This document shows positions 12,091 to 23,737 of a stretch of 64,000 nucleotides of DNA, piece by piece; the first letter of the stretch is position 1; every line of letters begins with the position of its first letter. Position numbers and translations under genes: made by a program. The stretch is from Hippophae tibetana. Taxonomy: Eukaryota; Streptophyta; Magnoliopsida; Rosales; Elaeagnaceae. Under the pieces are notes generated by a model. That model ran no database searches. It had not been told where the DNA came from and was given only the letters and a program-made list of their open reading frames with translations. The stretch covers positions 11,723,190 to 11,787,189 of the forward strand of contig CM072811.1 in assembly GCA_037013495.1 (NCBI GenBank). The letters are read 5' to 3'.

Positions 12091-13952
12091 TCAAAATTCA
12101 AGAAATTTGAGTTCGTAAAGATTGCATTTTTTCTGTTAACTGACTGTATCTCTCCTTCACCTAGGAATTTTCATTGTATGCTTGTTGATTCTAGGTGAGC
12201 ATGTTAGTTTGATTAGTTTAATTATTTTTAATTTTTAATTTAGTAGTTTGATTTGTTGATTTTGTTTTAGTTTATTTAAAATTAGTTATTTACAAAAATC
12301 AAAAATCAAAAATTTAGAAATAATAAAGGGAGTATAATTGCTCTAACAATGAAGTAAACTTCAAATATAATTTTGGATCACAAAATTTTATAAATTAATT
12401 TATTTTGATTAATTATTCATTGTGTAATTGAGTACCTTGTCATGTATATTTATATTTTTCGTTACATATGGTAATCAATATTAACAACTCACTCACACAA
12501 TCACTAAATATATTGTATGTCATGCTTAAATATTATAATTAATTATATGAGATTTTAGGACTTGAGATAACCTTAACTACAAAATTATGGTTAAACTTTG
12601 TTTTTCACTGTATAAAATGTTACCGTACAGAAATACCTAGTTTTGGGAGGACTATCTACTGTGATTTGTGAATGTTACCGCAATAATCAAAGAGGGTTAC
12701 CTCACAACTAGTGTGAAAGTTATCATTCTAAGTATATTGGCTCATGCAAATTTACTTACAAAAGAAAAATAATACGATAAAGGAAATAACTATAAAGAAT
12801 AAAAAATAATTGAATGCACAAAAAGAAAGAACCACAGATGTTATACAAAATAAAAAATAAAATGTTAAATATTGAAAGGGAATACAAGAAAAAAAAATCA
12901 ATTAAGTTCTCTTAGTAAGAAAATTTTATTAAATACAAGTATGAATTCAATTGAAATTTTTGTATGATTGGTGATGCTCTTTAGTTTCAATTTTTCATAA
13001 TTGATCATAAGTGGACAAATTGACATAATGTTGTAGTTCATTATTTAGTTCACTTTGAGAAATTGTCAATATGTCACCATATGTGTTAAGAAATATATGT
13101 GTTTTATCAGAACACTTATGCATGTTGTGGATAATCCAATTTTGTTTAAGAATGATTTTTATTTCAAAATTGATTATTTGAGTGATGTTAATGTTTGAAT
13201 GAATCTACTCCTTTATTCAAAAAAATTACAAAACAAAATATAAAAAAATATAAAAACAATTTGTTTGTTTATCTTTATCTAAGTGTTTCTTTAGGAAATT
13301 AAGAATTTCGATTTATCGATTATGAAACAGATCGATCGAGGTATGAATTTCAATCTATTAAAAATTAATCTCTATCGATCAAACAAGTTCAATTTATCAA
13401 CTTCTCTTCCTTTTCCTCCCTTCCCCACAACGATCCCTTTTTATTTTCACTAAAAAATAAATCAAAATCACTCATTCTCATCCCTAATTCACTTAGAATT
13501 GATTTCTAATCTATTTTCTAGCCTTAAACCTTACCAAAAAATTCATATTTGAGTATAAATCACTAAAACTCGAATTCCCCATTTTCCCTTAGTTTCTCAT
13601 CAAACAAACACCTATTTTGAGGTTGTTTCTACAATTTATTCCCAATGTTGTTTCACTGATCTTAATTCTATAATTTTTGGGGAAATATTTCATTAGTTTG
13701 GTTAAATTTCATTCAAGAGATTTTTTCATCTTTTTGGGATTTGTGCTTGATTTTTGACATGGTTGCAAGATAATATGAAATTTTTATGTTTTTAACTTTC
13801 AGTGTATAGATGAGCTTTCAACATTCAAATGAATATGGTTTCATTGGACCATAGGATACTTCCACGATGTAAAATTTATTTTTCCTATTAGCATTATGTA
13901 GTGAGATAAGGGTTTTATTACACAAATATGTCAAAGAGGTAGATATGTGAGT
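12091..13952 (+). repeat. Copia interior without pol; shares sequence with 51.6-52.6 kb
   Basis: From about 12400 to 12760 the sequence matches 51960-52290 (for example TTTTGGGAGGACTATCTACTGTGAT against TTTTGAGAAGACTATCTACTATGAT). Both are therefore copies of one repeat, probably the non-coding 3' interior of this copia family. No integrase or RT motif was seen. Confidence 0.6.
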
Positions 13953-15145
13953 GTTGGTGATATTCGTGCACAAAACATACAAATGAATTTTTGTTTTTAG
14001 GTGTGTCCTTCAAGAATATATTCAAGCCAAAGAAACTATCAGGCTTTAACAATCACAATTCAGGCATACCTCTATTCTTATGCATATTAGATTTCCTATT
14101 AAACATGTAGGAACATTTGGAGATTGGGCTACTCAATCGTTTGAGACATGTTTAAATCAATCGAGCTATGTAGATCAATTAAGAATCGATCTACTCAATT
14201 TAAAAAGTCTTGAATTAATTATTTAATGGACTATATCAATCGAGTAGTCAATAGTTAATTGATCGAGCACTAGATCGATCAATTTGTTAGTTGGATCAAT
14301 CAAGAATTGAATGGATCGATCAAACACATTTTTATCGACGTATTGGATCACTTGATCCATTGACCTAGGTATCAATCAATTGAGAATATGTTGGATCGAT
14401 CAAGCGACAAAGGCTTTGATTTTAAAACCCATTTCTAACTTGATTTGAATTGACTTTTTACAATATTGTCCATTTTCTTTAAAACTCTTATAATTGTTTT
14501 TATAGACAAATAATAATTTTACTTTGACCTAGTGCTATAAAATATTTTATATACACAAATCCAAGCACACAACTTTAATCAACCACACAAAAGCATTATT
14601 TTCCTCATCTTAATCTTTCTCATTTTATTTTGCAAATACTATTGAAGTAGGTGTTTTCATTGATTGTCCTAGGATTAGTAATTGATTTTGATTTATCTTA
14701 TATATTTATTAAATCATCTAGTTAGGATTATTCATTATTGAATATGCTCTAGGACTCACATTTTTACTTGTATTATTATACTAACGTTTTAGGAACTAGT
14801 AGAATGAGTTCAATTGCTTGTGTGTCTCAAGTTTTCGGAACGTTAATCTAAATTCGAAATCCTTTCTTGTAGAGGCTATGATGAAAGTGGTAGTCTGTAA
14901 GTAAATTACTTGCTAGCTTTATCTTATGGATAGTATAAGATCTAGTCTTGTAATTGGACCTTATTTATGCATAGTGTATAGTTAGGTGATCCAATGGACT
15001 AGTGGGTTTCCTCCTAGGTCATTGGTGTGACCTAGATTATTTTCACCTAAAATTATGATAATTTTAATTTTTCATAATTTCGATGATTATCTATTTACCC
15101 TCTCTAGCTAATTAGGTACGTGACTAAAAAATAAAATTTAATCCA
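13953..15145 (+). repeat. Copia 3' LTR
   Basis: It starts TGTTGGTGATATTCGTGCAC and ends about AATCCA. It is the direct partner of 8942-10282 and is related to the minus-strand LTRs at 20332-21590 and 22969-39990. Confidence 0.8.
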
Positions 15146-16229
15146 TAAACAAAGTTATGAAATGATATGAACAAGAAATAAATCCTTTAAATAAAATCAT
15201 CCAATTTTTCATCCATTCATGGAAGCAAAATTAATATCACATACACAATACATAGCCTTTCATAATTAAATTAATCATAATCAACTTAATTACAAAATAC
15301 ATAATCAAAATATAGATAAAAATAATATATAACAATTAAAATACCCCATTTTGATCTGCTACGTCCAAATCCTTGAATTTGTTAATCCTTTTCTTCAAAT
15401 CCTTGGAAAAATTTCACAAATATGAGTTTTCTCTCTAAATTCTGTGTAATTTAAATATGGAATTCTGATTATGTTCACTGTTTTTGTTTTAGAGGGTTTT
15501 AGAATGTATTTATAGGTTAGGTTTTTGGGAAGAGTGAAGAAACACGTCATAGTTATGAGAAAGGATTTTTGGTCAATAAAAACATATGGGCCATAGCATC
15601 GAAAAGTTTCCATCATAGTGCGATACAAAAATCCAATCTCACACTAGAGATTTGAGAGTTATATGCTATGTCATGTATAACGTTCCTCGATGCATGTATT
15701 CAACCTGAGCCACTATATGTCCACCCAAGAGCACCTAGTCGTGGCATGTAAATGTTTGGGCCATGACGTACACTGATTTTCTGATTGTTGATATTTTAAT
15801 CTTCCTAACTTGTTTGACTTTCCATTTCTCATCCCATTTTCACTCTATTTGCTTGTTTTAATCCAAGATTCTTCCAAACCCTCGTTAACCTACAAAACCT
15901 AAAAATGTCTTCCAACATAACAAAATTCTAGAATAAAAATAATATTAATGCTTAAAATCATACTAGATTATAGGTAAAAAAATATGTTTATCAGGTTATA
16001 CCTGGTCCTTTATGCTTGAAATCCTCTAACATGAGCTTGTTCATAGTCATTCTCTTAAAGAGCAGGATACATGTCAATGGGATGTCTCACTGTAGAGCAT
16101 ATTCCATAGGTCTTAAACTATATGATAGCCAACTACTACATCAAAGCTATAAAATTATACAATTATTTCTCAAAATTGGAGTTAGTGCTTACCTCATATA
16201 CCTTGCTCTATAGATCAAAGAGGATGCCA
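15146..16229. other. Decayed LTR-like DNA, minus orientation
   Basis: No gene seen. The block at 15350-15560 has a TATA-like TTTATAGG and looks like a gypsy LTR promoter/R region in minus sense. It may be the far half of the LTR interrupted at 8941. Open frames of 65-77 codons here have no recognisable domain. Confidence 0.35.
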
Positions 16230-16720
16230 AACTATTGAGAATTGGAAACCATAGTTGTAATCAAATATATTGCTACAGTTTGTGTTTTATTTACCCATGC
16301 CCCATTACTTGCATCATCAATCATGTTTCTCTCTGTAGGTTCTAACCCTTCATATAAGTATTGGAATAGAAGTTGCTCACTTATTTGGTATTGGGGCAGT
16401 TAGCACATAACCTTTTGAACCTCTACCAATATACATAGATGTTTCCCCGTTAAATTACATAATTCAAAAAAATTGTATCTTCATTATGACAGGTCTAGAA
16501 GTTGGGAAATACATCTCAAAAAATTACCTTTTCATCTCATTCCAATTGGTAATAGATCTATAGGGTACATATTAATATTGCAGTTCCTTAGTATTATCTA
16601 CTAAAGAGAAAGGGAAATTTCTAAGTTTGACTTGTTCTTTAGTAATCCCTATTGATTTTATGCTAGAGCAAATTATAGGGAATTCCTTCAAGTGTTTTTT
16701 TGAGGTCCTTTTCAGCTAAA
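16230..16720 (-). pseudogene. Ty3/gypsy gag remnant
   Basis: The minus strand shows, with interruptions, blocks of the plant gypsy gag: GITKEQVKLRNFPFSL, SITNWNEMKR, FFEMYFPTSR, QISEQLLFQYLYEGLEPTER and NMIDDASNGAWVNKTQ. Order and spacing fit the capsid domain of Tat/Athila-type elements. A stop follows MKR and another follows VMC. It lies 330 bp downstream (minus sense) of the primer site at 17049-17066, so both belong to one dead element. Confidence 0.75.
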
Positions 16721-17048
16721 ACCTTTAAAGTAGGTAACAAATGAATTAGTCTAGACTTAAGGGTTACAAGCCCAAGTCAGGTTCAGCTAGTTCTGTAAGA
16801 GTTTGATTAACGACTACAATGTCTTCGTTCTTATATTCAAAATTAGTTGAAAAAGTTTATTCTTTTTTGTTCTCTTGTAATGAGGTGATTGGTCTTCTAG
16901 ATCTCAATTTATAGGAGTGTTCTTGTTATATCCAACAGTTATCTAAGAGTTAATAATGAGAAAAGTTAGTAAAACTAAAATAAAAACAAGTAAAATAAAA
17001 TAAAATAAAAATAATAAAATAGTAACTATTAGAAAAATTGCTAGAAAT

Positions 17049-17066
17049 CTCCAACAATAGTGCCAA
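17049..17066 (-). other. Degenerate tRNA-Asp primer binding site
   Basis: In minus sense TGGCACTATTGTTGGAGA, a decayed form of the tRNA-Asp complement used by Athila/Tat elements. It is separated by six bases (AGTTTT in minus sense) from an LTR end TTATCA. Confidence 0.7.
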
Positions 17067-17072
17067 AAACTT

Positions 17073-18480
17073 GATAAAAATTAGAACACGCAAGTATATA
17101 TGACCATGTATAAGTAATAAGTAATTTTAAGAACTAGAGTTGTCATACCCAAGATGATTGTTAAACACTTCAACTACTACTTAATAGCTTGTTATTGCTT
17201 TAATTAAAATTAGTAAATTATATATTTTTGAAAAGAATAATTTCAAATATAAAATAAGATTGCAAAATGTTTTGAGAAATATGTACTCATAGGACTATCT
17301 TCACCACTAGCCTATAATTTTATTACTTATATCATGAATGTAAATTAATTTTTTAAATTCTAAATCACTTTAAAATCATTCTTGAGTTCTTAACGTTAAC
17401 TTTACAAGTTTAGTTTTGCTTAAGACTTCCTATCTTTTTCTAACTTTGTAATTGATTAAAGATTCGCTTATTAACCACCTTAAATCTTGAACAAACTAAA
17501 GATATACTTAATAGATTTGTCCCATTTATTATATTAAGATCTAAAAAGATGGTAAGTAAACTATATAAAGATTGGTGTGTGTTCCTCTCATAATTTTCAT
17601 TATTTGTTCACAATATTATATTATTTCTTTACTCTTTTATTACGAAGTTAATTATACTTCAACACATCTATTGATATGATTTTGTAATTATTGTAAATGT
17701 ATGAGTTTACATGTTCATTTAAAAATACTATAATGTTCTTAAAATTACATTTGACTTTATTAAACCCTAAAAGAATGATGTATTACAAAATAATTTATGA
17801 CTTTTTATTCTAAATTTTTAATTGTATAATTTTATTAGTTGTACTTCTTCTAAATTTTTTATGTTTTTAACAAAATATTATTCTTCGTGAAATAATAAAT
17901 AACAAGCATGATTAACAATAAAAATATTATAAAAATAAGTTTTTATTATATCAATATAAAAAAATCATATTATCGTAAATACATTTATATCATCGTTTGA
18001 CACTTGAGATAAAAGATTTCCTTTTTAAAAAAAGATTCTATTTCCCAAAGGAATTTTTTATCATTTTTTTTAATTTAATGACCTAAATAGGAATTAAAAA
18101 TTAAATTTTTAAAAGATTTTAATTAGGATTATTTAATCACCATTTCATAATAATATTTTTAAGTAAAATTATTTATTTGGATAATAAATAAAATATATAA
18201 AGACTTAATTGAAATTAAAAAATATAATTTTCAATTAATATTATTTAATTACCCTTTCATAGTTTCCTTTTCATAAAATTAAAAAAATTATATATTGCAA
18301 TAGCTATCTTGATCATATTTTTTCATAACATTAATATTTTTAATTAAAATTAATTATTTTTAGTATAATAACATATATAATTACTTTAGGAATTAAAAAA
18401 CAAAATTTCAAAAGAATGCACTTAGGATTATTTAATCATCATTTCATAATTTCTTTTTATATATATATAATTAAAAGTTA
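17073..18480 (-). mobile_element. LTR of the minus-strand gypsy element (approximate)
   Basis: The inner end is set by the primer site (TGATAAAAATTAG in plus sense at 17073). The outer end could not be fixed; the sequence stays very AT-rich up to the microsatellite. No paired LTR was recognised. Confidence 0.45.
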
Positions 18481-18488
18481 TAGATTAC

Positions 18489-18635
<147 letters not shown>

Positions 18636-18639
18636 ACTT

Positions 18640-20310
18640 TCATTTGAGGATCGGAAGCTACAAGCTTGATGGACTTTGGAACAACACTTGTAGGAGTAAA
18701 CACTCATTCTTCATAACACAAACCCTACTCCTTTCTAGGAGTTTTGTTGTTGATAAGGATTTCATCAAACTTTTGAGCACCCTGCCTTAACTTTTGCATT
18801 GTACTCTTGAAATGAACAAACTCTTTAAATTTGGACTACTTCTCACCTAGGGTTCTAATAAGGTCTTCCTTTTTCTTTTGTGGAAACCTTTAGGAATCTA
18901 ATATAATAACTAAGATTCTTCACCTTTTTTTGGAACATCTCAAGCTTCGACATCCTTTTTCAGCAAGTATGAGCCAAACATTATCTCTCTCTAGCATAAT
19001 CATTTTCTTACCAAGAATAGTGATTTGTTTAGATTGATATTTGATCAAGTTAGAGATGACAACCTTCGAAGTCACATGGCTTGACTAGAGTTTCCTTAAT
19101 TCCTCCTCCAAATGCTTCATACGGAAGTAGTTTGCATTACATTCCAATTAAAGATCATAATATCTATTCTGAATGGTTACACACTTCTTAGTGAGATCCT
19201 TCTGATGACATCTTAATAAGGACTTCTTTTCCTCAAATGTGGTTTCATCATGCTAATATCTTTATCTTTTTTCTCAAGACTTTCCAAAACCTTCTTCCTT
19301 CCTTTTACATACTTAATATGATCCCTAAGGAGCTCATTATAGGAGTTCTATAGCTCAGGTTAATCATCCTCTTCTTCTTCAACAACCCTTTGGTTCTTTG
19401 AGGTTATAGTAAGAGGATTTGCAATAGACTTCGAAGTCATCTTCATCGACAATGTAGCCCCTATCTAAAATAGTAACTATGACCTTCATTACTCTTTTCG
19501 CAAAGCAATTCTACTTAGAGAAGTAGTTAGTATAAATATAGGCTTCACGCAATAGAAACACTTATTCTAATTCTTATGGCTTCTACCTTGATACCTGTCG
19601 GGCTCATCATCGAAATAATAATCTCTCTTCCTAGACCTTGAGTCTCTTTTAAGTCCTCCAAAAAGGCTTCTTTTTTATTTATTTTTTCTATGGAAGAATC
19701 TAGTGAATCTTAATGCTCTCTCTTTTTCATTTAGGCTTGACCATTCATTGCTAAACACATATTTACTTATCTCTTTGCTACTACTACTTCCCTTAATGGT
19801 CTTAAGAGTAATGTTTTTGTCCTTTTTAGGAGGCAAAAAATGGGGTATCTCATATGGTTGGAGATCACTAATAAGCTCATTTATCTTCAACTCTCCAAGC
19901 TTGTAGAAAGTCTTAAGAGCAATGACTTTAGCATTGAAGCAACGAGGGAGACTAGTAAGGATCTTTTCAATGTTCTTCTCTTCATCAATAGGTCTTCCAA
20001 GATTTTATGATGAATTCACAAGATTTGAGAAACAAGCATAAAACTCACAAAAAATTCTTCTTCTTCCATCTGGCATAGCTTGATATCTTTATTCATCTGA
20101 ATGACTGATGATCTTTTCACTGCAAAGGTAACTTCATGCATTATCTCAAGGATATCCCATACTCCTTTAGAAGTGTGACAACTTTGGATTCTTTTAAACC
20201 TATCCTATGTGACGAATCTGATGATTGCATATAGTCACTTACTATTCCATTTGGATTCGTTGCTCTCCTCTTTAGACCATTCGATCGGCTTTGGGATGAT
20301 GGTATTGTTA
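18640..20310 (-). pseudogene. Copia gag remnant, minus strand
   Basis: In minus sense, near 20300-20000, the sequence reads PIEWSKEESN...GVWDILEIMHEVTFAVKRS...EEEFFVSFMLVSQI with stops and shifts. This resembles the copia gag middle domain (W-D-x-L-x-x-x-H-E-G-T). Lower coordinates are serine/lysine-rich linker-like sequence with coiled-coil texture. It lies directly downstream of the LTR at 20332-21590 in minus sense. Confidence 0.6.
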
Positions 20311-20331
20311 GAAAGGGTTTTGATTGAATAT

Positions 20332-21590
20332 TGAAAGTTCGTTTAGTTATGAATCTAATTCGTTAACTAGCTAAAGTATGGTAAATTAAAATTTTGTAAA
20401 TGACCAAACAACTAATCACGCGTGCATAAAGTAATACAAAAATAAAAAGATCAACACACGAGATTTTTAGGTAAAAATAACCTAGGCCACATCGATGACC
20501 TAAGAGGAAAGCTACCAATCCACCAACATTCTGACAAACTCAAGTCCCATAAGCTAATCTCACACCACTGTCACCTAAAATGTTAGCACATAAACACAAG
20601 TAAAAGTATGTGTCTTAGAGCATATTCAATAATGACCAACCCTAACTACTTGATTTAAAAATAAATCAAGTAAATCAAAATCAATTAGCAACCTTAGAAC
20701 AATCTGTTTAAACACAAAATCAATAAAGATAGCTTCTTTAAAGATTAATAATCAAACCAAATAATTATGATATGACATACACAATTATTTAATCCAACAA
20801 TTCAATAACAAAAATAAAGAAGAAACTATAAGAACATATGACCAAAATATCATAAACCAATCAGATTTATTAATCAATCGAACACAACCATCAATGTTTA
20901 ATAGATTAACTAAATAAAGAAGCCTAAAGAACTATGATCTTATATTTGAAAAACAAGAGAGAATAAAATATGAAGGTAATAAGCACGATAACTCTTGTGT
21001 GGTTAGTTCCAAATATGTGCTTAAGTTTGTATTTATAGAATATTTTGAAGCTATTTAGGTTAAAGTGAAACTACCATATTATCCATAAAATAAGTTAAAA
21101 CGCTTTTTAAGAAATAAGGACAATATGTAAAAAAAGCAACCCCAATCATAATAGAAATACATTTTAAAATCAAATAATTGGTTGTTTGATCGATCTAACT
21201 AAGTACTCGATCGATCGATGGAACGTAGTCTTAATCGATCGATGGAACATAGTCTCAATCGATCTAGTCAACATTTAATTAATTATTCAAGAAGTAGATC
21301 GATCTAATGATTTAACTTGATTGATCTAGTCCTCAATTGATCTAGTCCTCAATCGATCAAGTAAATCCCTCAATCGATCTAGTAATGTATTAATATCAAT
21401 TTATTTAGGTAATATTGTTCGATCGATCTAGTTACTACTCAATCGATTGAGAAACCTATTTTCACATTGCTCATATTGTGTCTAATATGCGATCTAACAT
21501 GTGTGGGAACATAAATATACATGATATGTGATTATTAAGGCTTCATAGTTTCTTTAGCTTAAAAATATTCTTCTAAGATCTATTAAAGTT
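20332..21590 (-). repeat. Copia LTR, minus strand, uninterrupted copy
   Basis: The copy matches the LTR pieces at 22969-23093, 36751-37062 and 39010-39990 and, more distantly, those at 8942 and 13953. It carries the uninterrupted versions of both later insertion sites: GATCAACACACGAGATTTTT near 20451 and GTGTCTTAGAGCATATTC near 20609. Its outer end, near 21590, is decayed. Between 21180 and 21470 it is dense in GATCGATC words. Confidence 0.8.
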
Positions 21591-22249
21591 TTACATATTG
21601 GTATTATCCTAGTAAAACCATTTTTGCTTGAATCTTGAAAGCTCATGTTTACACTGAAAGTCAAAAACATAAATATTCAAACAACTTGTCCTGAAAGACT
21701 CATTGTTCATTTGTTCAGTATATATAACAATGTAAAAAATGAAGAATATTCATAAGTGAGTAATCATTAGATAGAAATTAAAATCATTATTTTCCCTATG
21801 TGTAATATTTTCAAAGTGCTCTCATAAACTAACTCTCCTTTTTTTTTGTAGATTTTCAATTAAAGTTCTAATTTTTCTCCTCCTTTTAGTCATGTAAATA
21901 AAAAATATAATCAAGCAGTGTATTTTTTTGACTATAAAGAGGAATACATATTCTTAAAAGCTCAAGAAAATAATATATTTCCTAACATATGAATAAACTT
22001 CCTCTAAGTTCTATGACTCCACTAAATAAATTAGAATAAAACAAGAAATTATAAAATTTGATATATATATATATAATTAAGGATGGTAGACTTAGTTTAA
22101 CATGACTACAATAGTACACACAAATGATGAAATTAGTCTTGTTTAAAATGTGACTATCCATTGACACCATAAACATATGTAGAGAAAACACACAAACATA
22201 CTAGCATATATGGTGACATATTAACAATCACCAAAAGTAAAATATGTGT
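21591..22249. other. Gene-free AT-rich spacer
   Basis: No gene or identified element. A short (AT)n tract lies near 22061-22075. Confidence 0.5.
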
Positions 22250-22520
22250 TAGAACTGTAGTAGGAGTCAATTTTTTCATTTATGATTGATTGGTTCAAAA
22301 CTATAAGTGCACAGTATCGTAGTTTTATTATAAAGTGATAAGAAGAGTATCATCCACAGGGATTGATAACTTATTTTTGAAAAATATCAAAATTATACTA
22401 ATCTCAATTTTATCTAGATAAATCAATGAAGTTGTTGTAATTGAAATTTAAAATAAAATCAATTTTAAAAAAATAAAGATGTTGTTTAAAGATCAAATTA
22501 ATAGGAAAAATGTAACCTTT
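22250..22520 (-). repeat. LTR-end fragment, inverted copy of 55340-55580
   Basis: Words such as AAGTGCACAGTATCGTAG and GTGATAAGAAGAGTATC occur here and in reverse complement at 55440-55580. This is typical of the 3' end of a gypsy LTR. Confidence 0.6.
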
Positions 22521-22955
22521 ACCCCAATTTAGAGGTTTAGAGAATTTTTTTTAGCTTTTTAGCTCCAATGATTAGCCTTTTTACAACTTCCTTGGATTGT
22601 TCAAGCTCTTGCACCAATTTTTCTCTATCTACAACAAGCTTGTGATTTTCTTCTTTTAAACACACAAGACTCAAATTCAATACATTATTTTGTTCGTGCA
22701 AAATATTCTTCTCTTCCATTAATTTATTTGAAAAGCTTCCATGTGTCTCAAGTTGTTCATTTAACTTTATATTTGTACTTTTAAACTAGTATTCCTTTTG
22801 TGGCTCTAATACCTTTAGAAAACAATTCTTGAAATTTTTTAACATTATATTCAAAAAGAAAAGATGATTTTAATTCCTTAAGATCTGAGCTATCACCCTT
22901 AATAAGATAATCCATAACAAGGTCATAGACAACATTAAATATATCTAGTGACTCC
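22521..22955 (-). pseudogene. Copia gag linker remnant, second minus-strand copy
   Basis: Minus-strand frame 22719-22537 encodes a 60-residue, Glu/Lys/Leu-rich coiled coil containing LEQSKEVVKRL. This corresponds to LEQSKKAIKRL near 11620 in the plus-strand copia gag. Only this piece remains between the primer site and the fragment at 22250-22520. Confidence 0.55.
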
Positions 22956-22966
22956 CTATGATACCA
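22956..22966 (-). other. Copia primer binding site, minus strand
   Basis: In minus sense TGGTATCATAG, close to the initiator-Met complement, two bases from the LTR end at 22969. Confidence 0.65.
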
Positions 22967-23391
22967 AATGAAAGTTCATTTAGTTATGGATCTAACTTGT
23001 TAACAAGTGAAATTATGGTAAACTAAAATTTTATAAGCGGCCAAACAACCAATCACGTGTACGTAAAGTAATGTAGAAATAAAAGATCAACACTGATGAG
23101 TGCTCAAAAAGCACTAAAATAACCATGATTTTATGTACCTTAATTGATTAAAAATACATATATTTATATGTTTTATCATATATTTATATAAATTTGTCTT
23201 TTTCGGAATCACGGGTATTTTTATTGTTTTTCAGGTATTTTGGCTTAAAAACGCAATGTAAAGACTCAAAGAGGAATATTTGAAGCAATACATCACAAAT
23301 ATATCAATAAATAAGTGAGAAAAGGTCAACAAACATGGAAAAATCGGACGAAATGGGTCGAAAAGGTCAAAAATGTCAAAAAGACGGAAAT

Positions 23392-23600
23392 CGCGCGCCG
23401 CAGCCCAGCCGTGCGCGCAGCCCAGCGCCCCAGCGCCCCACTCCGCGCGCGCCCGCGCGCGCTAGCATGCCAAGCTGCGCGCAGCGCAGCGCGCTGGCAC
23501 TGTTCACGCGCGCCGAGCTGCGCGCAGCGACAGCCCCAGCGCGCGCGCACAGCGCCCCAGCAGCCCCCCTCCGCGCGCCCAACGCGTTTTCGCCCCATTT
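23392..23600. other. CpG-dense block in U3
   Basis: About 209 bp made largely of GCGC, CGCGC and GCCCC words, inside otherwise AT-rich DNA and just upstream of the LTR TATA box. The 3' LTR has the matching block at 35007-35200 with different internal indels. The solo LTR has it near 56990-57170 on the minus strand. Open frames crossing it are Ala/Arg/Pro-rich artefacts. Confidence 0.85.
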
Positions 23601-23729
23601 TTCACGTGCAGCCGCCCCTGTGACGTCATGCTGACGTCATTGATGACATCAGCAATTCCAATACGCGTTTTTACATTTTTTAATATTTTTTTAACATTTT
23701 TTTACTCATTTTTTCTCTCCATCCTCACC

Positions 23730-23737
23730 TATAAATA
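23730..23737 (+). promoter_or_regulatory. LTR TATA box
   Basis: TATAAATA following CTCACC, the probable RNA polymerase II promoter of the element. It is repeated at 35337-35344 and, in minus sense, at 56868-56875 in the solo LTR. Confidence 0.75.

Larger units (their letters stand above)
8942..15145 (+). mobile_element. Internally deleted Ty1/copia element with both LTRs
   Basis: Two direct copies of about 1.2-1.35 kb (8942-10282 and 13953-15145) flank a 3.7 kb interior. A tRNA-Met type primer site follows the first copy. The interior holds a broken gag with two zinc knuckles, then about 1.7 kb without recognisable pol. Integrase, RT and RNase H domains are absent. The LTRs differ at many positions, so the insertion is old. 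No clear target duplication was found. Confidence 0.8.
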
